From Thioalkalivibrio sulfidiphilus HL-EbGr7 (GTDB taxonomy: Bacteria > Pseudomonadota > Gammaproteobacteria > Ectothiorhodospirales > Ectothiorhodospiraceae), in NCBI RefSeq assembly GCF_000021985.1, contig NC_011901.1, forward strand, positions 868,001 to 932,000: DNA of 64,000 bases, given 5' to 3'. Below the pieces are notes generated by a model, which did not search any database, had not been told where the DNA came from, and saw only the letters and a list, made by a program, of their open reading frames with translations. A program made the translations under genes and the position numbers. Below, in pieces: positions 1 through 10,936 of the stretch (position 1 is its first letter; each line of letters starts with the position of its first letter).

Positions 1-234
1 ACCATCCTGCGCACCATCGTCGCCGAGGAAGGCGACATCGATCTCATCAACGTCTACGACGTCTGTTCCAAGCCGGTGATCTCGGTGTTCAGCGAGATGG
101 ACGTCAAGCACGTGGCCCGTCTCATGGTCAACCAGGGGTTCCGCCGCCTGGTGGTGCTGCGCAACAATGAGCTGGAAGGCATTGTCACTATGAATGACAT
201 CGTCACCGCTATCCTGGAGATGGCGGAGCAGTAA
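1..234 (+). CDS. CBS-domain protein, C-terminal fragment
   Basis: The reading frame is open from the first base and stops at 232-234, so only the last 77 residues are in the window. The fragment looks like the second half of a CBS pair: an 'M-D-V-K-H-V-A-R-L-M' helix, then 'FRRLVVLRNNELEGIVT' and 'NDIV' near the end, which is the usual strand-helix close of a CBS motif. CBS pairs bind adenine nucleotides and often regulate a partner domain. What precedes it is not visible, so the full protein type cannot be told. Confidence 0.75.
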   Translation, partial: TILRTIVAEEGDIDLINVYDVCSKPVISVFSEMDVKHVARLMVNQGFRRLVVLRNNELEGIVTMNDIVTAILEMAEQ

Positions 235-330
235 GCGGCAGCTGTCTACGGGCCGCCGGCGCATGCGAACCGCGCCTGGCGGCGGCAGGGAGCCCGTGTC
301 GCTGATGCAGTCCATCGTCAATGGGGGGGC

Positions 331-2463
331 TTGCTCCCCGTAATGGAACATCATGCCGTGACACGCAACGGATCGTCCCCATCCCGCAGCCTGGCGGGTC
401 GGCTGGCCCTGAGGATCGTCGTCGTCTACCTGGTCATGGGTATCCTGTGGATCGCCCTCTCTGACCGCGCCCTGGCCATGCTGGTGGACGATCCGGTGCT
501 GCTCACCTGGCTGCAGACCTTCAAGGGCTGGGCCTACGTACTGGTCACCGCGCTGCTGCTCTACGGCCTGATCGCCTGGCAGATGCACGTCCTGGCCCAG
601 GCCAACGTGCGGCTCGAGGAGCGCGGCCTGCACATCGCCCGGCTCAACCGGGTGCACGCCATGCTCAGCGCCATCAACGGCGCCATCCTGCGTATACGCC
701 ACAGGGACAGCCTGTTGCGGGAGTCCTGCCGCATCGCCGTGGACACCGGCGGTTTCGATCTTGCCTGGGTGGGGCTGGTGAACGCGGATGCTCGCACCCT
801 GAGCCCGGTGGCCAGTGCCGGCGATGCCCTGGACTGTCTGGACGGCTTGAGCCTTTGCATCGCCTCCGGAGACCCTGACGCCCACCCCATGGCTGCGGAC
901 CTGTGCGCCAGGTTGCCCTTCGTGGTCAATGAACTGAGCGCCATTCCCCCCATGGATGAGTGTCACAGCCGCGCCGTGGCGAGGGGCTTCCGGGCCATGG
1001 CCGTGGTGCCCTTCTTCAACGGATCGCAACTGCTGGGCGTGCTGGGTTTCCTGTCCCGTCAGGCCACGGTGTTCGATGCCGACGAACTGCAACTGCTCAC
1101 CGAGGTGGCCGCCGACACGGGCCTGGGCCTGATGATCATCGACCAGGCCCAGGCCCTGGAGCGTTCCACCCGTTACGATCCTCTCACCGGCCTGCCCAAC
1201 CGCGGCCTGCTGGAGGAGCGCATCGGCCAGGCCTTGCTGCGCGCGCGGCATCACCGCCGCTACATCGGCGTGATGGCCCTGGAAGTGCTGGGGCTGCGCG
1301 CGGTGATCGACTCCCTGGGCCGTCAGCAGGGGGACCGTCTGCAGCAGGTGGTGGCGAGAAGGCTGCTCAGCCGCCTGCGCGAGGGCGATACCGTGGCGCA
1401 CCTGGGCAACGGCGAGTTTGCCCTGCTGCTCTGCGACCTGCGCATGGGCATGGATGTCTCGGAGGTGGCCGACAAGCTGCTGGAGCCCTTTGAACTGGAG
1501 ATGGGCGGTGACCTGCCGCCCCTGCACGTGAAGCTCTCCGCCGGTGCCGCGGTCTATCCCGGGGATGCGGAGTCCGGGCCGGAACTGCTGCATTGCGCCG
1601 GCGTGGCGCTGCACCAGGGGGGTGCCCAGTCCCATGCCGGGCGCTGCGTGTTCTATGCGCGGGAGATGGATGAGCGGGTGCGAGAGTACCAGGCCCTGGA
1701 CAACGAGCTGCAGGGCGCCCTGCAGCGGGACGAGATGCACCTGCATTACCAGCCCATCGTCAATACCCGGGACGGCAGCGTGCTCGGCGTCGAGGCCCTG
1801 TTGCGCTGGGACAACCGCCGTTTCGGCAGCGTCTCGCCGGGACGCTTCATCCCCATGGCGGAGCATTCCGGCCTGATCCTCTCCCTGGGTGAATGGGTGC
1901 TGGAGCAGGCCTGTGCCCAGATCGCCCACTGGCGTGCGCAGGGTTGGAATCACCTGCACATGAGCGTGAACCTCTCCGCCCGCCAGTTGCTCACGCCGGG
2001 TTTCGACACCCAGGTGGTGAAGGTGCTGGAGCGCCATGGGCTGGATAAAGACGACATGCCCCTGGTGCTGGAGGTGACCGAGACGGCGGTGATCGAGGAC
2101 ATGGAACAGGTTTCCGAGGCCCTGTTCCGGCTCAAGCGACTGGGCATTGCCGTGCACCTGGACGACTTCGGCACCGGCTATGCCTCCCTGAGCTACCTGC
2201 ACCGTCTGCCGGTGGATGCGCTCAAGATCGATCAGAGCTTCGTGCGCGGGCTGGGCGGCGATCCGGTGGCGGAGAACCTCATCCGCACCCTCGTGGTGCT
2301 GGCCGAGCGGCTGGACCTGAGCCTGGTGGCCGAGGGGGTTGAGACCGACGAACAGCGGGACATCCTCCGGCGTCTGGGCTGTGATGTGGCCCAGGGTTAC
2401 CTGTTCGCTCGCCCGGCGCCCGCCGAGCAGATCGAGGGCCTGTTCCCCGCGCCTCAGGGCTGA
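331..2463 (+). CDS. Membrane GAF-GGDEF-EAL protein (c-di-GMP phosphodiesterase-like)
   Basis: The 710-residue protein has two membrane segments (about 24-46 and 57-81), a GAF-like sensor region (about 105-275), a GGDEF domain (about 280-440) and a C-terminal EAL domain (about 455-700). The GGDEF signature is degenerate, reading GNGEF, so cyclase activity is doubtful. The EAL domain keeps EALLRW, DDFGTGYASL, KIDQSFV and VAEGVET, so it is probably an active c-di-GMP phosphodiesterase at the inner membrane. The start at 331 is TTG; an ATG four codons later (343) is the alternative, and neither has a clearly better ribosome site. Confidence 0.88.
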   Translation: MLPVMEHHAVTRNGSSPSRSLAGRLALRIVVVYLVMGILWIALSDRALAMLVDDPVLLTWLQTFKGWAYVLVTALLLYGLIAWQMHVLAQANVRLEERGLHIARLNRVHAMLSAINGAILRIRHRDSLLRESCRIAVDTGGFDLAWVGLVNADARTLSPVASAGDALDCLDGLSLCIASGDPDAHPMAADLCARLPFVVNELSAIPPMDECHSRAVARGFRAMAVVPFFNGSQLLGVLGFLSRQATVFDADELQLLTEVAADTGLGLMIIDQAQALERSTRYDPLTGLPNRGLLEERIGQALLRARHHRRYIGVMALEVLGLRAVIDSLGRQQGDRLQQVVARRLLSRLREGDTVAHLGNGEFALLLCDLRMGMDVSEVADKLLEPFELEMGGDLPPLHVKLSAGAAVYPGDAESGPELLHCAGVALHQGGAQSHAGRCVFYAREMDERVREYQALDNELQGALQRDEMHLHYQPIVNTRDGSVLGVEALLRWDNRRFGSVSPGRFIPMAEHSGLILSLGEWVLEQACAQIAHWRAQGWNHLHMSVNLSARQLLTPGFDTQVVKVLERHGLDKDDMPLVLEVTETAVIEDMEQVSEALFRLKRLGIAVHLDDFGTGYASLSYLHRLPVDALKIDQSFVRGLGGDPVAENLIRTLVVLAERLDLSLVAEGVETDEQRDILRRLGCDVAQGYLFARPAPAEQIEGLFPAPQG

Positions 2464-2646
2464 GGGAGCCCGGCCGCCAGGCACGGGCGCATGCTGAGGC
2501 AGTGTGGGACTCCGGATGGCCGTAACGGGCCGGAGGGTCGGATCTTCCGACGAACGGTCGTGTCATGCAGAAACGCCGGGCCCTTCCCAAGTGACACTTT
2601 CCCCTATAATTTGTGAACTGATTCAAGCTTCTCAACGGGGACCCCC

Positions 2647-3528
2647 TTGTCACGGATGAACTTGCCCAAAGGCCGCGCTCTGGCGGCGATGCTGCTGGCC
2701 TGGTGTCTGGGGGCCTGGGTGGTGGCCCCTGTGGCGGCCGCCGACTCTACGGCCATGCGCGTGAGTCCCCCGCTGTTCGGTGTGTTTCCCTACATGAGTC
2801 CCGCCTCCCTGGCTACCCGCCATGGCCCCCTGCGCGCCTGGCTGGCCCAGGAACTGGATGCACCGGTCAACCTGGTCACGGCCCCGGATTTCAAGACCTT
2901 CGCACAGCGCACCTGCCAGGGCGACTACGTCCTGACACTGACCGCGCCCCACCTGGGCCGCCTGGCTCAGCGCGACTGCGGCCAGATGGTGCTGGCGGTG
3001 ACCGCCAATCGTTCGGCCGCGGTGTTCGTCGCCCGCCGCGATGCGGGTCTTGCCAGCCTCGCCGACCTGCGCGGCCAGACCCTGCATGCACCGCCGGAAC
3101 TGGCGATCATCCACCAGCTGGGTATCGAGGCCCTGCTGCAGGCAGGCCTGGACGTGGACACGGAGCTCACGATCGAGGTGGCACAGTCTCACAACAGCGC
3201 GCTGCTGGCGGTGCTTCAGCAGGGGGGGGTGGGGCTGGTGGGACTGCCTACCTGGCAGGATGCCCGGCGTTCGGGCCAGGATCAGCTGGTGGAGATCTTC
3301 CGCACCCGGGACATCCCGGGCTTCGTGCTGTTGGGCAATCCTGAGCGCCTGCCTGCCCCGAGGCTGGCGGCCCTGTCTCGGGACCTGTTGACCTTGCACG
3401 CCGAGCCGGTGGGTGAGCGCTACTTCCAGGGTTCCGGGCTGGTGAGGTTCATGCTGCCCGAAACCGGGCTGCTGGAGGCCCTTGATCCATTTGCCGACCG
3501 GGCCGCCCGCGCCCTCGGGGGCCAGTGA
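2647..3528 (+). CDS. PhnD-like phosphate/phosphonate-type periplasmic binding protein
   Basis: The 293-residue protein begins with a signal peptide (about residues 1-31, ending AAA). The body has the PhnD/PBP2 pattern, with 'FGVFPYMSP' near the N-terminus, 'YVLTLTAPHLGRLA' and 'SLADLRGQTLHAPPE'. Such proteins bind phosphate, phosphite or phosphonate esters for ABC importers, but no ABC permease or ATPase lies nearby. It sits between two c-di-GMP proteins, and the downstream one starts 88 bases after it, so a sensory role feeding the GGDEF-EAL protein is plausible (inference). The start is TTG at 2647, preceded by a GGGG run, or ATG at 2656. Confidence 0.8.
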   Translation: MSRMNLPKGRALAAMLLAWCLGAWVVAPVAAADSTAMRVSPPLFGVFPYMSPASLATRHGPLRAWLAQELDAPVNLVTAPDFKTFAQRTCQGDYVLTLTAPHLGRLAQRDCGQMVLAVTANRSAAVFVARRDAGLASLADLRGQTLHAPPELAIIHQLGIEALLQAGLDVDTELTIEVAQSHNSALLAVLQQGGVGLVGLPTWQDARRSGQDQLVEIFRTRDIPGFVLLGNPERLPAPRLAALSRDLLTLHAEPVGERYFQGSGLVRFMLPETGLLEALDPFADRAARALGGQ

Positions 3529-3616
3529 GCGTGGGCGCGCGACAACGCGACCTGCCGCGCAAGGGCCCAGAATCCAGGGTGTGGCGGCCCAGACTGCGAC
3601 GGCCCGAGGTGCGGCC

Positions 3617-6028
3617 ATGAGCCTCTGGCAATGGCTGCAGGCTTCGCTGCAGCGCAAGCTCAGCGCCTCCCTGGTCCTGGTCCTGGTGCTGTCGCTGGGC
3701 CTGGCGGTGTTCGTGGGCCTGCGCCAGGTGGATCGCTTCGCCGAAGAACAGTTGCGGGCGCAGCAGAGCGACCTGCCCCTGTGGATCAACGCGGCCTTCA
3801 GCACCCGGGTGTTCGAGCAGGACTACGGCGCGCTGGCGGACCTGGCCTTGCGCATGGTGTCCACTGGCAAAGGCGCGGTGGTCTACGTGCAGGTGGAGGA
3901 TCTGTCCGGTCGCATCTACGCCAGCGCCGGCGCGGTGCCGGACTGGCTGCAGGCAGATCAGGGGCCGGAGGCCGACGTCTCCTCCATCCATCATGCCCGC
4001 GTCCCGCTGACGCTTGGCGGCATGGACGTGGGGCAGGTCTTCATCGGGTCGTCCCTGGAGGCGGAGGAGGCGGCCCGCTCGCGCCTGCTGATGGATAGCC
4101 TGCTGGTGGTCCTGGTGGTGCTGCCCCTGGGGTTGCTGCTGCTGGGCACGGTCGGGCACCGCATGGTGAGGCGGGTCGCGCATCTGGCCGCGAGCGCCCG
4201 AGCCGTCAGTGCAGGCCATTACGATGTGTCGCTCCCGGCCAGGGGGCATGACGAAGTGGGCCAGCTGGCCGAGGCGTTCCGCGCCATGGTCTCCTCGGTG
4301 CGCACCCGCGAGGTGGAGCTGACCGAGGCCCATCGCCAGGCCGAGCGTCTTACCGGGCTTGCCCGCCAGGAGCAGGGCCGGCTGCGTTCCCTGCTCTCGG
4401 CCATGAACATCGGCGTGCTGTTCGAGACCCATGATCACCGGGTGGAGTACTACAACCCCGCGTTCCAGAACATCTGGGGTATCCCCCGGGACACCAACCT
4501 GACCGGCATGCCCACCCAGGACGTGCTGGAACTGGCGGCCCACTTCGAGTCCCGCCCTGATCACAGCTCGCGCCACATCCTACAGGTCCTGGACACCCAC
4601 GAATCCAGCGAACGCTTCGAGACGGAGCTCAACGACGGGCGGCTGATCACCCAGATCTCCTACCCGGTGCTGGACAACGACGGCAACAGCCTGGGCCGCC
4701 TGTGGATCTACGAGGACGTCACCCACGAGCGCCAGACCGCCGAGCAGCTGCTCTACCTGGCGGAGCACGACGCCCTCACCGGCCTGTGCAACCGCCATTG
4801 CTTCGAGCAGCGCCTGGAGAAGGCCATGGCCTCCGCCCAGCGCCATCATCACCGGCTCGCGCTGCTGTACTTCGACCTGGACGAATTCAAGGCCATCAAC
4901 GACAGCTTCGGGCATCGTGCCGGTGACGCGGTGCTGGTGCGGGTGGCGAGCGAACTGGCCCCGGTGGTGCGCGGCGGCGACATGCTGGCGCGGGTGGGTG
5001 GCGACGAGTTCGCCCTGCTCACCCAGATCGACTCCATCGAGGAGGCCCGCAGCCTCGCCGCGAGGCTCTGCGGGACCGTCGCCAAGATCCCGTTCCGCTT
5101 CCGGGGCACCGGGGTGCGCAGCACCGCCAGCGTCGGCATCGCTGTCTATCCGGAGCACGGCGAGACCACCGAGGACCTGGTCGCCCGGGCGGATATCGCC
5201 ATGTACCAGGCCAAGGGTCTGGGCAAGAACACCTGGTCGGTGTACGACCCGGAGCGCGACCGTTCCGAGGCAGTGGCTGAGCGCCTGAGCTGGGGCGACC
5301 GCATCCGCATGGCCCTGGAGCAGGACCTGCTCCTGCTGCACTACCAGGGCGTCTATGACGCGGCCAGCGGCGAGCTGGTGCACATGGAGGCCCTGGCGCG
5401 CATTCGCGACCCCCGGGACCTGGAGCGCATCCTGATGCCCGGACAGTTCGTGCCCATCGCGGAGAAGACCGGGCTGATCCTCGCCCTGGACCGGCGCGTG
5501 CTGGAACTGGGCATCGCCCAGTTGGCGGATAATCCGGACATGCCTCCCCTGGCGGTGAATATCTCGGGCCGTTCCTTTGATGATCCGGCCCTGGCCGATG
5601 CCATCCGGGAACTGATCGCACGCCACCGGGTGGATCCATCGCGGCTCATCATCGAGCTCACCGAAACCGCCGCGGTCTCCGAGATCCAGGAGGCCCAGCG
5701 CTTCATCGAGTCCATGCACCGGCTGGGCTGCAAGGTGTGCCTGGATGACTTCGGCGCCGGCTTTTCCTCGTTCGCCTATCTCAAGTACATCGATGTGGAC
5801 ATGCTCAAGATCGATGGCATGTTCGTGCGTGACCTGACCCGCGACAGGGAGAACCAGGTGTTCGTGCGCGCCATGGTGGACGTGGCCAAGGGGCTGGGCA
5901 AACGCACCGTGGCGGAATTCGTCGAGGATGCCGCCACCCTGGAGATGCTCAATACCCTCGGCGTGGACATGGCCCAGGGCTATCACCTGCACCGTCCCGG
6001 GCCGCATCTGCTGCAGAAATCCGCCTGA
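3617..6028 (+). CDS. HAMP-PAS-GGDEF-EAL membrane signalling protein
   Basis: The 803-residue protein has an N-terminal membrane segment (about 17-37), a periplasmic sensor region (about 38-160), a second membrane segment (about 168-190), HAMP (about 190-245), PAS (about 265-385), GGDEF (about 400-545) and EAL (about 560-800). Both catalytic signatures look intact: [10 protein letters not shown] in the cyclase domain, and [17 protein letters not shown] and KIDGMFV in the phosphodiesterase domain. The frame is open back to 3482, which would overlap the upstream gene. ATG 3617 is preferred because GAGG lies 8 bases before it and the membrane segment then follows directly. It is likely co-transcribed with the PhnD-like gene. 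Confidence 0.88.
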   Translation: MSLWQWLQASLQRKLSASLVLVLVLSLGLAVFVGLRQVDRFAEEQLRAQQSDLPLWINAAFSTRVFEQDYGALADLALRMVSTGKGAVVYVQVEDLSGRIYASAGAVPDWLQADQGPEADVSSIHHARVPLTLGGMDVGQVFIGSSLEAEEAARSRLLMDSLLVVLVVLPLGLLLLGTVGHRMVRRVAHLAASARAVSAGHYDVSLPARGHDEVGQLAEAFRAMVSSVRTREVELTEAHRQAERLTGLARQEQGRLRSLLSAMNIGVLFETHDHRVEYYNPAFQNIWGIPRDTNLTGMPTQDVLELAAHFESRPDHSSRHILQVLDTHESSERFETELNDGRLITQISYPVLDNDGNSLGRLWIYEDVTHERQTAEQLLYLAEHDALTGLCNRHCFEQRLEKAMASAQRHHHRLALLYFDLDEFKAINDSFGHRAGDAVLVRVASELAPVVRGGDMLARVGGDEFALLTQIDSIEEARSLAARLCGTVAKIPFRFRGTGVRSTASVGIAVYPEHGETTEDLVARADIAMYQAKGLGKNTWSVYDPERDRSEAVAERLSWGDRIRMALEQDLLLLHYQGVYDAASGELVHMEALARIRDPRDLERILMPGQFVPIAEKTGLILALDRRVLELGIAQLADNPDMPPLAVNISGRSFDDPALADAIRELIARHRVDPSRLIIELTETAAVSEIQEAQRFIESMHRLGCKVCLDDFGAGFSSFAYLKYIDVDMLKIDGMFVRDLTRDRENQVFVRAMVDVAKGLGKRTVAEFVEDAATLEMLNTLGVDMAQGYHLHRPGPHLLQKSA

Positions 6029-6081
6029 ACCGGCATCCGCTCGCTTGTACCCCGAGGGGTCAAGCGAGTATCTTCATCCCC

Positions 6082-7242
6082 ATGAACCTTCACGAATTTC
6101 AGGCCAAGGCACTGTTCCGCGAACACGGCATCCCCGTGCCCGAGGGCGTGGCCGTGAGCGATCCCGCCGCGCTGGGCGAGGCGATCAGTTCACTCGGCGG
6201 TGATGCCTGGGTGGTCAAGGCCCAGGTCCACGCCGGTGGCCGCGGCAAGGCGGGCGGCGTGCGCCTGGTCAAGGGCTCCAGGGAACTGGAACATGCCGTG
6301 GGCGAACTGCTGGGCGGCCGGCTCGCCACCCACCAGACCGGTCCCGCAGGCCTGCCCATCAACACCGTGCTGGTGGAGTCCCTCACCGATATCGGCCGGG
6401 AGCTGTATCTGAGTCTCCTGGTGGACCGTGCCCGGCGCCGGGTGGCCATCATGGCCTCCGCGGCCGGCGGCATGGACATCGAGACCGTGGCCGCCGAGAG
6501 CCCCGAGAAGATCATCACGCTGCACGTGGATCCGGCCGCCGGCTACATGCCCTACCAGGGCCGCCGCGTGGCCTTCGCCCTGGGGCTGGAAGGGCCGCAG
6601 GTCTCCGCCCTGGTGAAGCTGCTGGGCCAGCTCTACCGGCTGTTCGTGGACAGCGATGCGAGCCTGGTGGAGATCAACCCCCTGGTGGTCACCAAGACCG
6701 GGGAGCTCATTGCCCTGGACGCCAAGATCAACCTGGACGACAACGGCCTGTACCGCCACCAGGCGCTGGCCGAACTGCGCGACGAGACCCAGGAGGACGC
6801 CCGTGAGGCCCGTGCCCGGGAGCACGAACTCAACTACGTGCGCCTGGACGGCAACATCGGCTGCATGGTCAACGGCGCAGGCCTGGCCATGGCCACCATG
6901 GATCTCATCAAGCTGCACGGCGGCGAGCCCGCCAACTTCCTGGACGTGGGCGGCGGCACCACCGCGGCCCGGGTGGCCGAGGCCTTCAAGCTGATCCTCT
7001 CCGACGAGGCCGTGAAGGCGGTGTTCGTGAACATCTTCGGCGGCATCGTGCGCTGCGACCTGATCGCGGAAGGCATCATCAACGCCGTCAAGGAAGTCCA
7101 TGTGACCGTGCCCGTGGTGGTGCGCCTGGAAGGCACCAACGTGGACCAGGGCAAGCAGATGCTGGCCGAGAGCGGCCTGAACATCATCACCGCCGAGTCC
7201 CTCACCGACGGTGCCAGGCGGGTGGTGGCGTCGGTCCAGTGA
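6082..7242 (+). CDS. sucC: Succinyl-CoA synthetase (ADP-forming) beta subunit
   Basis: The 386-residue length is standard for SucC. The protein has an N-terminal ATP-grasp domain with a GGRGKAGGV nucleotide-binding stretch (about 53-61) and VEINPLVVT (about 195-203), and a C-terminal CoA-ligase domain with LDVGGGT (about 291-297). With SucD it makes succinate, CoA and ATP from succinyl-CoA in the TCA cycle. The partner gene sucD is normally adjacent, but here it is separated by a repeat-flanked gene. The TGA stop is also the first base of the left repeat arm. Confidence 0.97.
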   Translation: MNLHEFQAKALFREHGIPVPEGVAVSDPAALGEAISSLGGDAWVVKAQVHAGGRGKAGGVRLVKGSRELEHAVGELLGGRLATHQTGPAGLPINTVLVESLTDIGRELYLSLLVDRARRRVAIMASAAGGMDIETVAAESPEKIITLHVDPAAGYMPYQGRRVAFALGLEGPQVSALVKLLGQLYRLFVDSDASLVEINPLVVTKTGELIALDAKINLDDNGLYRHQALAELRDETQEDAREARAREHELNYVRLDGNIGCMVNGAGLAMATMDLIKLHGGEPANFLDVGGGTTAARVAEAFKLILSDEAVKAVFVNIFGGIVRCDLIAEGIINAVKEVHVTVPVVVRLEGTNVDQGKQMLAESGLNIITAESLTDGARRVVASVQ

Positions 7243-7272
7243 ATTCAAAATTCAAGATTCAACATTCAAAGG
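7240..7272. repeat. Left arm of TTGAATTTTGAA-family inverted repeat
   Basis: This AT-rich arm (GAATTCAAAATTCAAGATTC and onward) is the inverse of the arm at 7689-7719. It starts at the sucC stop codon. Related arm pairs occur at 8607-8718, 14321-14411 and 39624-39746. Confidence 0.85.
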
Positions 7273-7290
7273 AAAACGAGAGGACATGGA

Positions 7291-7695
7291 ATGTCTGGTG
7301 CTCGATTCGAGGATCTTGAGGTCTGGAGACGTACGAGGACGCTCACGGCTTCCGTCTATGCGTTGACGCGTGACGGTGCCCTTTTCAGCGATCAAGTGCT
7401 TTGTCGCCAGATGCGCCGCAGCGCGGTCTCGGTGATGTCCAACATCTCGGAAGGGTACGAGCGGGGTGGGAATCGCGAGCTGATTAATTTTCTGTCCATG
7501 GCCAAGGGTTCGGCTGGGGAGTTGCGTTCCCAGATTTATATTGCTCAGGATGCGGGCCTGCTGGACACGCAGCGGGCCGGGCATTTGAGGAATGAATGTG
7601 TTGAAATCAGTCGCATGCTCGCCGGCTTCATCCGTTACCTGCAATCTGGCAGATATAAAGGTCACAAATTCCGGATCCAGCAATCCCACCTTTGA
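7291..7695 (+). CDS. Four-helix-bundle protein (23S rRNA IVS/S23 family)
   Basis: The 134-residue protein matches the four-helix-bundle family first seen in 23S rRNA intervening sequences: '[13 protein letters not shown]' at the start, '[20 protein letters not shown]' in the middle and '[19 protein letters not shown]' after it. The related Avd protein works with reverse transcriptase in diversity-generating retroelements, but the role of free-standing members is unknown. The gene lies between sucC and sucD inside an inverted repeat pair, and its stop codon is within the right arm. Base composition is visibly lower in GC than sucC and sucD. A GAGAGG ribosome site precedes the ATG. The setting suggests a mobile or repeat-associated gene (inference). 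Confidence 0.9.
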   Translation: MSGARFEDLEVWRRTRTLTASVYALTRDGALFSDQVLCRQMRRSAVSVMSNISEGYERGGNRELINFLSMAKGSAGELRSQIYIAQDAGLLDTQRAGHLRNECVEISRMLAGFIRYLQSGRYKGHKFRIQQSHL

Positions 7696-7719
7696 ATTTT
7701 GAGTTTTGAATCTTGAATT
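7689..7719. repeat. Right arm of TTGAATTTTGAA-family inverted repeat
   Basis: This is the inverse of the arm at 7240-7272 (CCTTTGAATTTTGAGTTTTG and onward). Together the two arms bracket the four-helix-bundle gene and fill the sucC-sucD gap. The gene's TGA stop (7693-7695) is part of the arm. Confidence 0.85.
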
Positions 7720-7734
7720 GCGCGAGTCCCCACC

Positions 7735-8601
7735 ATGTCCATTCTGATCGACAAAGACACCAGGGTGATCTGCCAGGGCTTTACCGGCAAGCAGGGCACC
7801 TTCCACTCGGAGCAGGCGATCGCCTACGGCACGCGCATGGTGGGCGGTGTCACGCCGGGCAAGGGCGGTCAGAAGCACCTGGACCTGCCGGTGTTCGACA
7901 CCGTTCACGATGCGGTGCGTGACACCGGCGCCGAGGCCACCATGATCTACGTGCCGGCGCCGTTCGCGGCGGACGCGATCCTGGAGGCCATGGACGCGGG
8001 CATTCAAGTGATCGTGTGCATCACCGAGGGTATCCCGGTGCTGGACATGCTGCGGGTCAAGGCGGCCCTGGCCCACAGCGACGCGCGCCTGATCGGTCCC
8101 AACTGCCCCGGTGTGATCACGCCCGGCGGCTGCAAGATCGGCATCATGCCCGGCCACATCCACCAGCCCGGTCGGGTGGGCATCGTGTCCCGTTCCGGAA
8201 CGCTCACCTACGAGGCGGTGAAGCAGACCACCGACGCGGGTCTGGGCCAGAGCACCTGCGTGGGCATCGGCGGAGACCCCATCCAGGGCATGAACTTCGT
8301 GGACTGCCTGGCGCTGTTCCAGGCCGATCCGCAAACCGAGGGCATTATCCTGGTGGGCGAGATCGGCGGCACGGCGGAGGAAGAAGCGGCCGCCTACATC
8401 AAGGCCCACGTCACCAAGCCCGTGGTCGCCTACATCGCCGGCGTGACCGCACCGCCCGGACGGCGCATGGGCCATGCCGGCGCCATCATCTCCGGCGGCC
8501 AGGGCACGGCGGAACAGAAGTTCGCCGCCCTGGAGGCCGCCGGCGTCTCCGTGGTGCGTTCGCCTGCGGAGATGGGCGAGCGTATGAAGACGCTGCTGTG
8601 A
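7735..8601 (+). CDS. sucD: Succinyl-CoA synthetase (ADP-forming) alpha subunit
   Basis: The 288-residue protein carries the CoA-binding N-terminus ([17 protein letters not shown], about 8-24), [11 protein letters not shown] (about 154-164) and the GHAGAI motif with the phosphorylated histidine (about residue 245). It is the catalytic partner of SucC. Its usual tight coupling to sucC is interrupted by about 490 bases holding the four-helix-bundle gene, so it may depend on readthrough or on its own start signal. Confidence 0.97.
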   Translation: MSILIDKDTRVICQGFTGKQGTFHSEQAIAYGTRMVGGVTPGKGGQKHLDLPVFDTVHDAVRDTGAEATMIYVPAPFAADAILEAMDAGIQVIVCITEGIPVLDMLRVKAALAHSDARLIGPNCPGVITPGGCKIGIMPGHIHQPGRVGIVSRSGTLTYEAVKQTTDAGLGQSTCVGIGGDPIQGMNFVDCLALFQADPQTEGIILVGEIGGTAEEEAAAYIKAHVTKPVVAYIAGVTAPPGRRMGHAGAIISGGQGTAEQKFAALEAAGVSVVRSPAEMGERMKTLL

Positions 8602-8606
8602 GCGGC

Positions 8607-8718
8607 GAATTCAAAATTCAATATTTAAAATTCAAAGGGAGGATCACGCCCGCGTTCTCCGTGACGGTCGATCGCGGCTGTGCCCGTCCTTTGAATGTTG
8701 AATTTTGAATATTGAATT
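8607..8718. repeat. TTGAATTTTGAA-family inverted repeat pair, empty loop
   Basis: A left arm (8607-8638) and its inverse (8688-8718) enclose a 49-base loop with no gene. The pair fills the space between the sucD stop and the nadE start. It looks like the 7240-7719 element without the four-helix-bundle gene. Confidence 0.85.
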
Positions 8719-8728
8719 GTCTTCCCCC

Positions 8729-10366
8729 ATGACCGACACCCTGAAAATCGCCCTGGCCCAGGTGGACCTGCTGGTGGGTGACGTGGAGGGCAATGCCGAG
8801 CGCATCCGTGACTGGGTCTTCAAGGCCCGGGATGAACTGGGCGCGGACCTGGTGCTGTTCCCCGAGCTGGCCATCACCGGCTACCCGCCCGAGGACCTGC
8901 TGCTGCGCGCCAGCCTGCATGCGCGCGTCGAGCGCGCCCTGCACCGGCTGGCCCACGAGGTCCGTGGCATCGACGTGGTGCTGGGCGCGCCCATGCAGGA
9001 TGAGCGCGGCCTGCACAACAGTGCCCTGTTGCTGCGCGACGGCGCCATCGCTGCCCGTTACGACAAGCAGATCCTGCCCAACTACAGCGTGTTCGACGAG
9101 AAGCGTTATTTCGTGCCCGGTCACGGGGCCTGCGTGATCCAGGTGCGCGGCGTGCCCCTGGGGCTGACCGTGTGCGAGGACATCTGGCAGCCGGAACCCG
9201 CCGCCCGAGCCAGGGAGGCGGGCGCGCGTCTGATCCTCAACATCAACGCCTCCCCCTATCACCGTGGCAAGCGCGAGGAGCGCCTGCAGACCCTGCGCGC
9301 CCGTGTGCGGGAGACCGGACTGTCCGTGCTCTATCTCAACCTGGTGGGTGGCCAGGACGAACTGGTGTTCGACGGCCAGTCCCTGGTGATGGGTGGCGAT
9401 GGCGAGGTACGCCAGTCCCTGCCCGCCTGGCATGAGGCCCTGTCCCTGGTGAGCGTGGACTGCCCGGCGGGCGATGCGCCGCTCCAGCCCCGGGCCGGTG
9501 AGCAGGCGCCCCTCGCCGACGAGGCCGCCGAGCTCTACCAGGCCCTGGTCACCGGGGTGCGCGACTACGTCTCCAAGAACGGCTTCAGGGGCGCGGTGCT
9601 CGGGCTCTCCGGCGGCATCGACTCGGCGCTGACCCTGTGCATCGCCGTGGATGCCCTGGGCGCGGACGCGGTGGAGGCGGTGATGATGCCCTACCGCTAC
9701 ACCGCCTCCATGAGCGTGGAGGATGCGCGCAGCCAGGCGCAGAGCCTGGGGGTGCGCTACCGGGAGATCCCCATCGAGCCCATGGTGGAGGCCTTCATGA
9801 CGGGACTGGCCCCGGAGTTCGAGGGACTGCCCCGGGATACCACCGAGGAGAACATCCAGGCCCGCTGCCGGGGGGTGATCCTCATGGCCATCTCCAACAA
9901 GACCGGCCGCATGCTGCTCACCACCGGCAACAAGAGCGAGATGGCGGTGGGCTACGCCACCCTGTACGGGGACATGGCCGGCGGTTTCGCGCCGCTCAAG
10001 GATGTCTCCAAGCTGTGGGTGTTCCGCCTGGCGGAGTACCGCAACACCCTCGGTGCGGCCATCCCGCGCCGGGTGATCGAGCGTCCGCCGTCTGCGGAAC
10101 TTGCGCCGGGACAGCAGGACTCCGACAGCCTGCCGCCCTACGAGGTGCTGGACCCGATCCTGGAGCGCTTCGTGGAGCAGGATCAGTCCGTGGAGCAGAT
10201 CGTGCGCGCCGGCTTTGACGAGGCCACCGTGCAGCGGGTGGCGACCCTGGTGTTGCGCAACGAGTACAAGCGCCGCCAGGCACCGCCCGGCGTGCGGGTC
10301 ACACGCCGCGGCTTCGGCAAGGACCGGCGCTATCCGATTACCTCCGGGTACGGAAGATTGTTAAGT

Positions 10367-10369
<3 letters not shown>
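8729..10369 (+). CDS. nadE: Glutamine-dependent NAD+ synthetase
   Basis: The 546-residue protein has an N-terminal nitrilase-type glutaminase domain with the Glu-Lys-Cys triad visible in FPELAITGYPPEDLL, RYDKQILPNY and LTVCEDIW. The C-terminal NAD synthetase domain has the SGGIDSALT ATP pyrophosphatase loop. It amidates nicotinic acid adenine dinucleotide, using ammonia from glutamine. The frame extends upstream to 8705, but that part is repeat sequence, so ATG 8729 (MTDTLKIALAQ) is chosen. Confidence 0.95.
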
Positions 10370-10821
<452 letters not shown>

Positions 10822-10822
<1 letters not shown>

Positions 10823-10936
10823 CAAGTGGCCAGTGGCTAGTAGCTAGTGGCAAGGAAAGCCGCGGCTTCGATCTGATCCGATGTCAGCGAAGCAAAGGTC
10901 TTTCTTGCCACTAGCCACTTGAGACTTGCTACTTGT
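10822..10936. repeat. Inverted repeat pair (GCAAGTGGCTAGTGGCAAG family)
   Basis: A left arm at 10822-10859 (gcaagtggccagtggctag and onward) is matched by an inverted arm at 10900-10936. It fills the gap between the convergent glnB and nitroreductase genes, and both TAG stops lie at its edges. It may act as a bidirectional terminator (inference). Confidence 0.75.
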
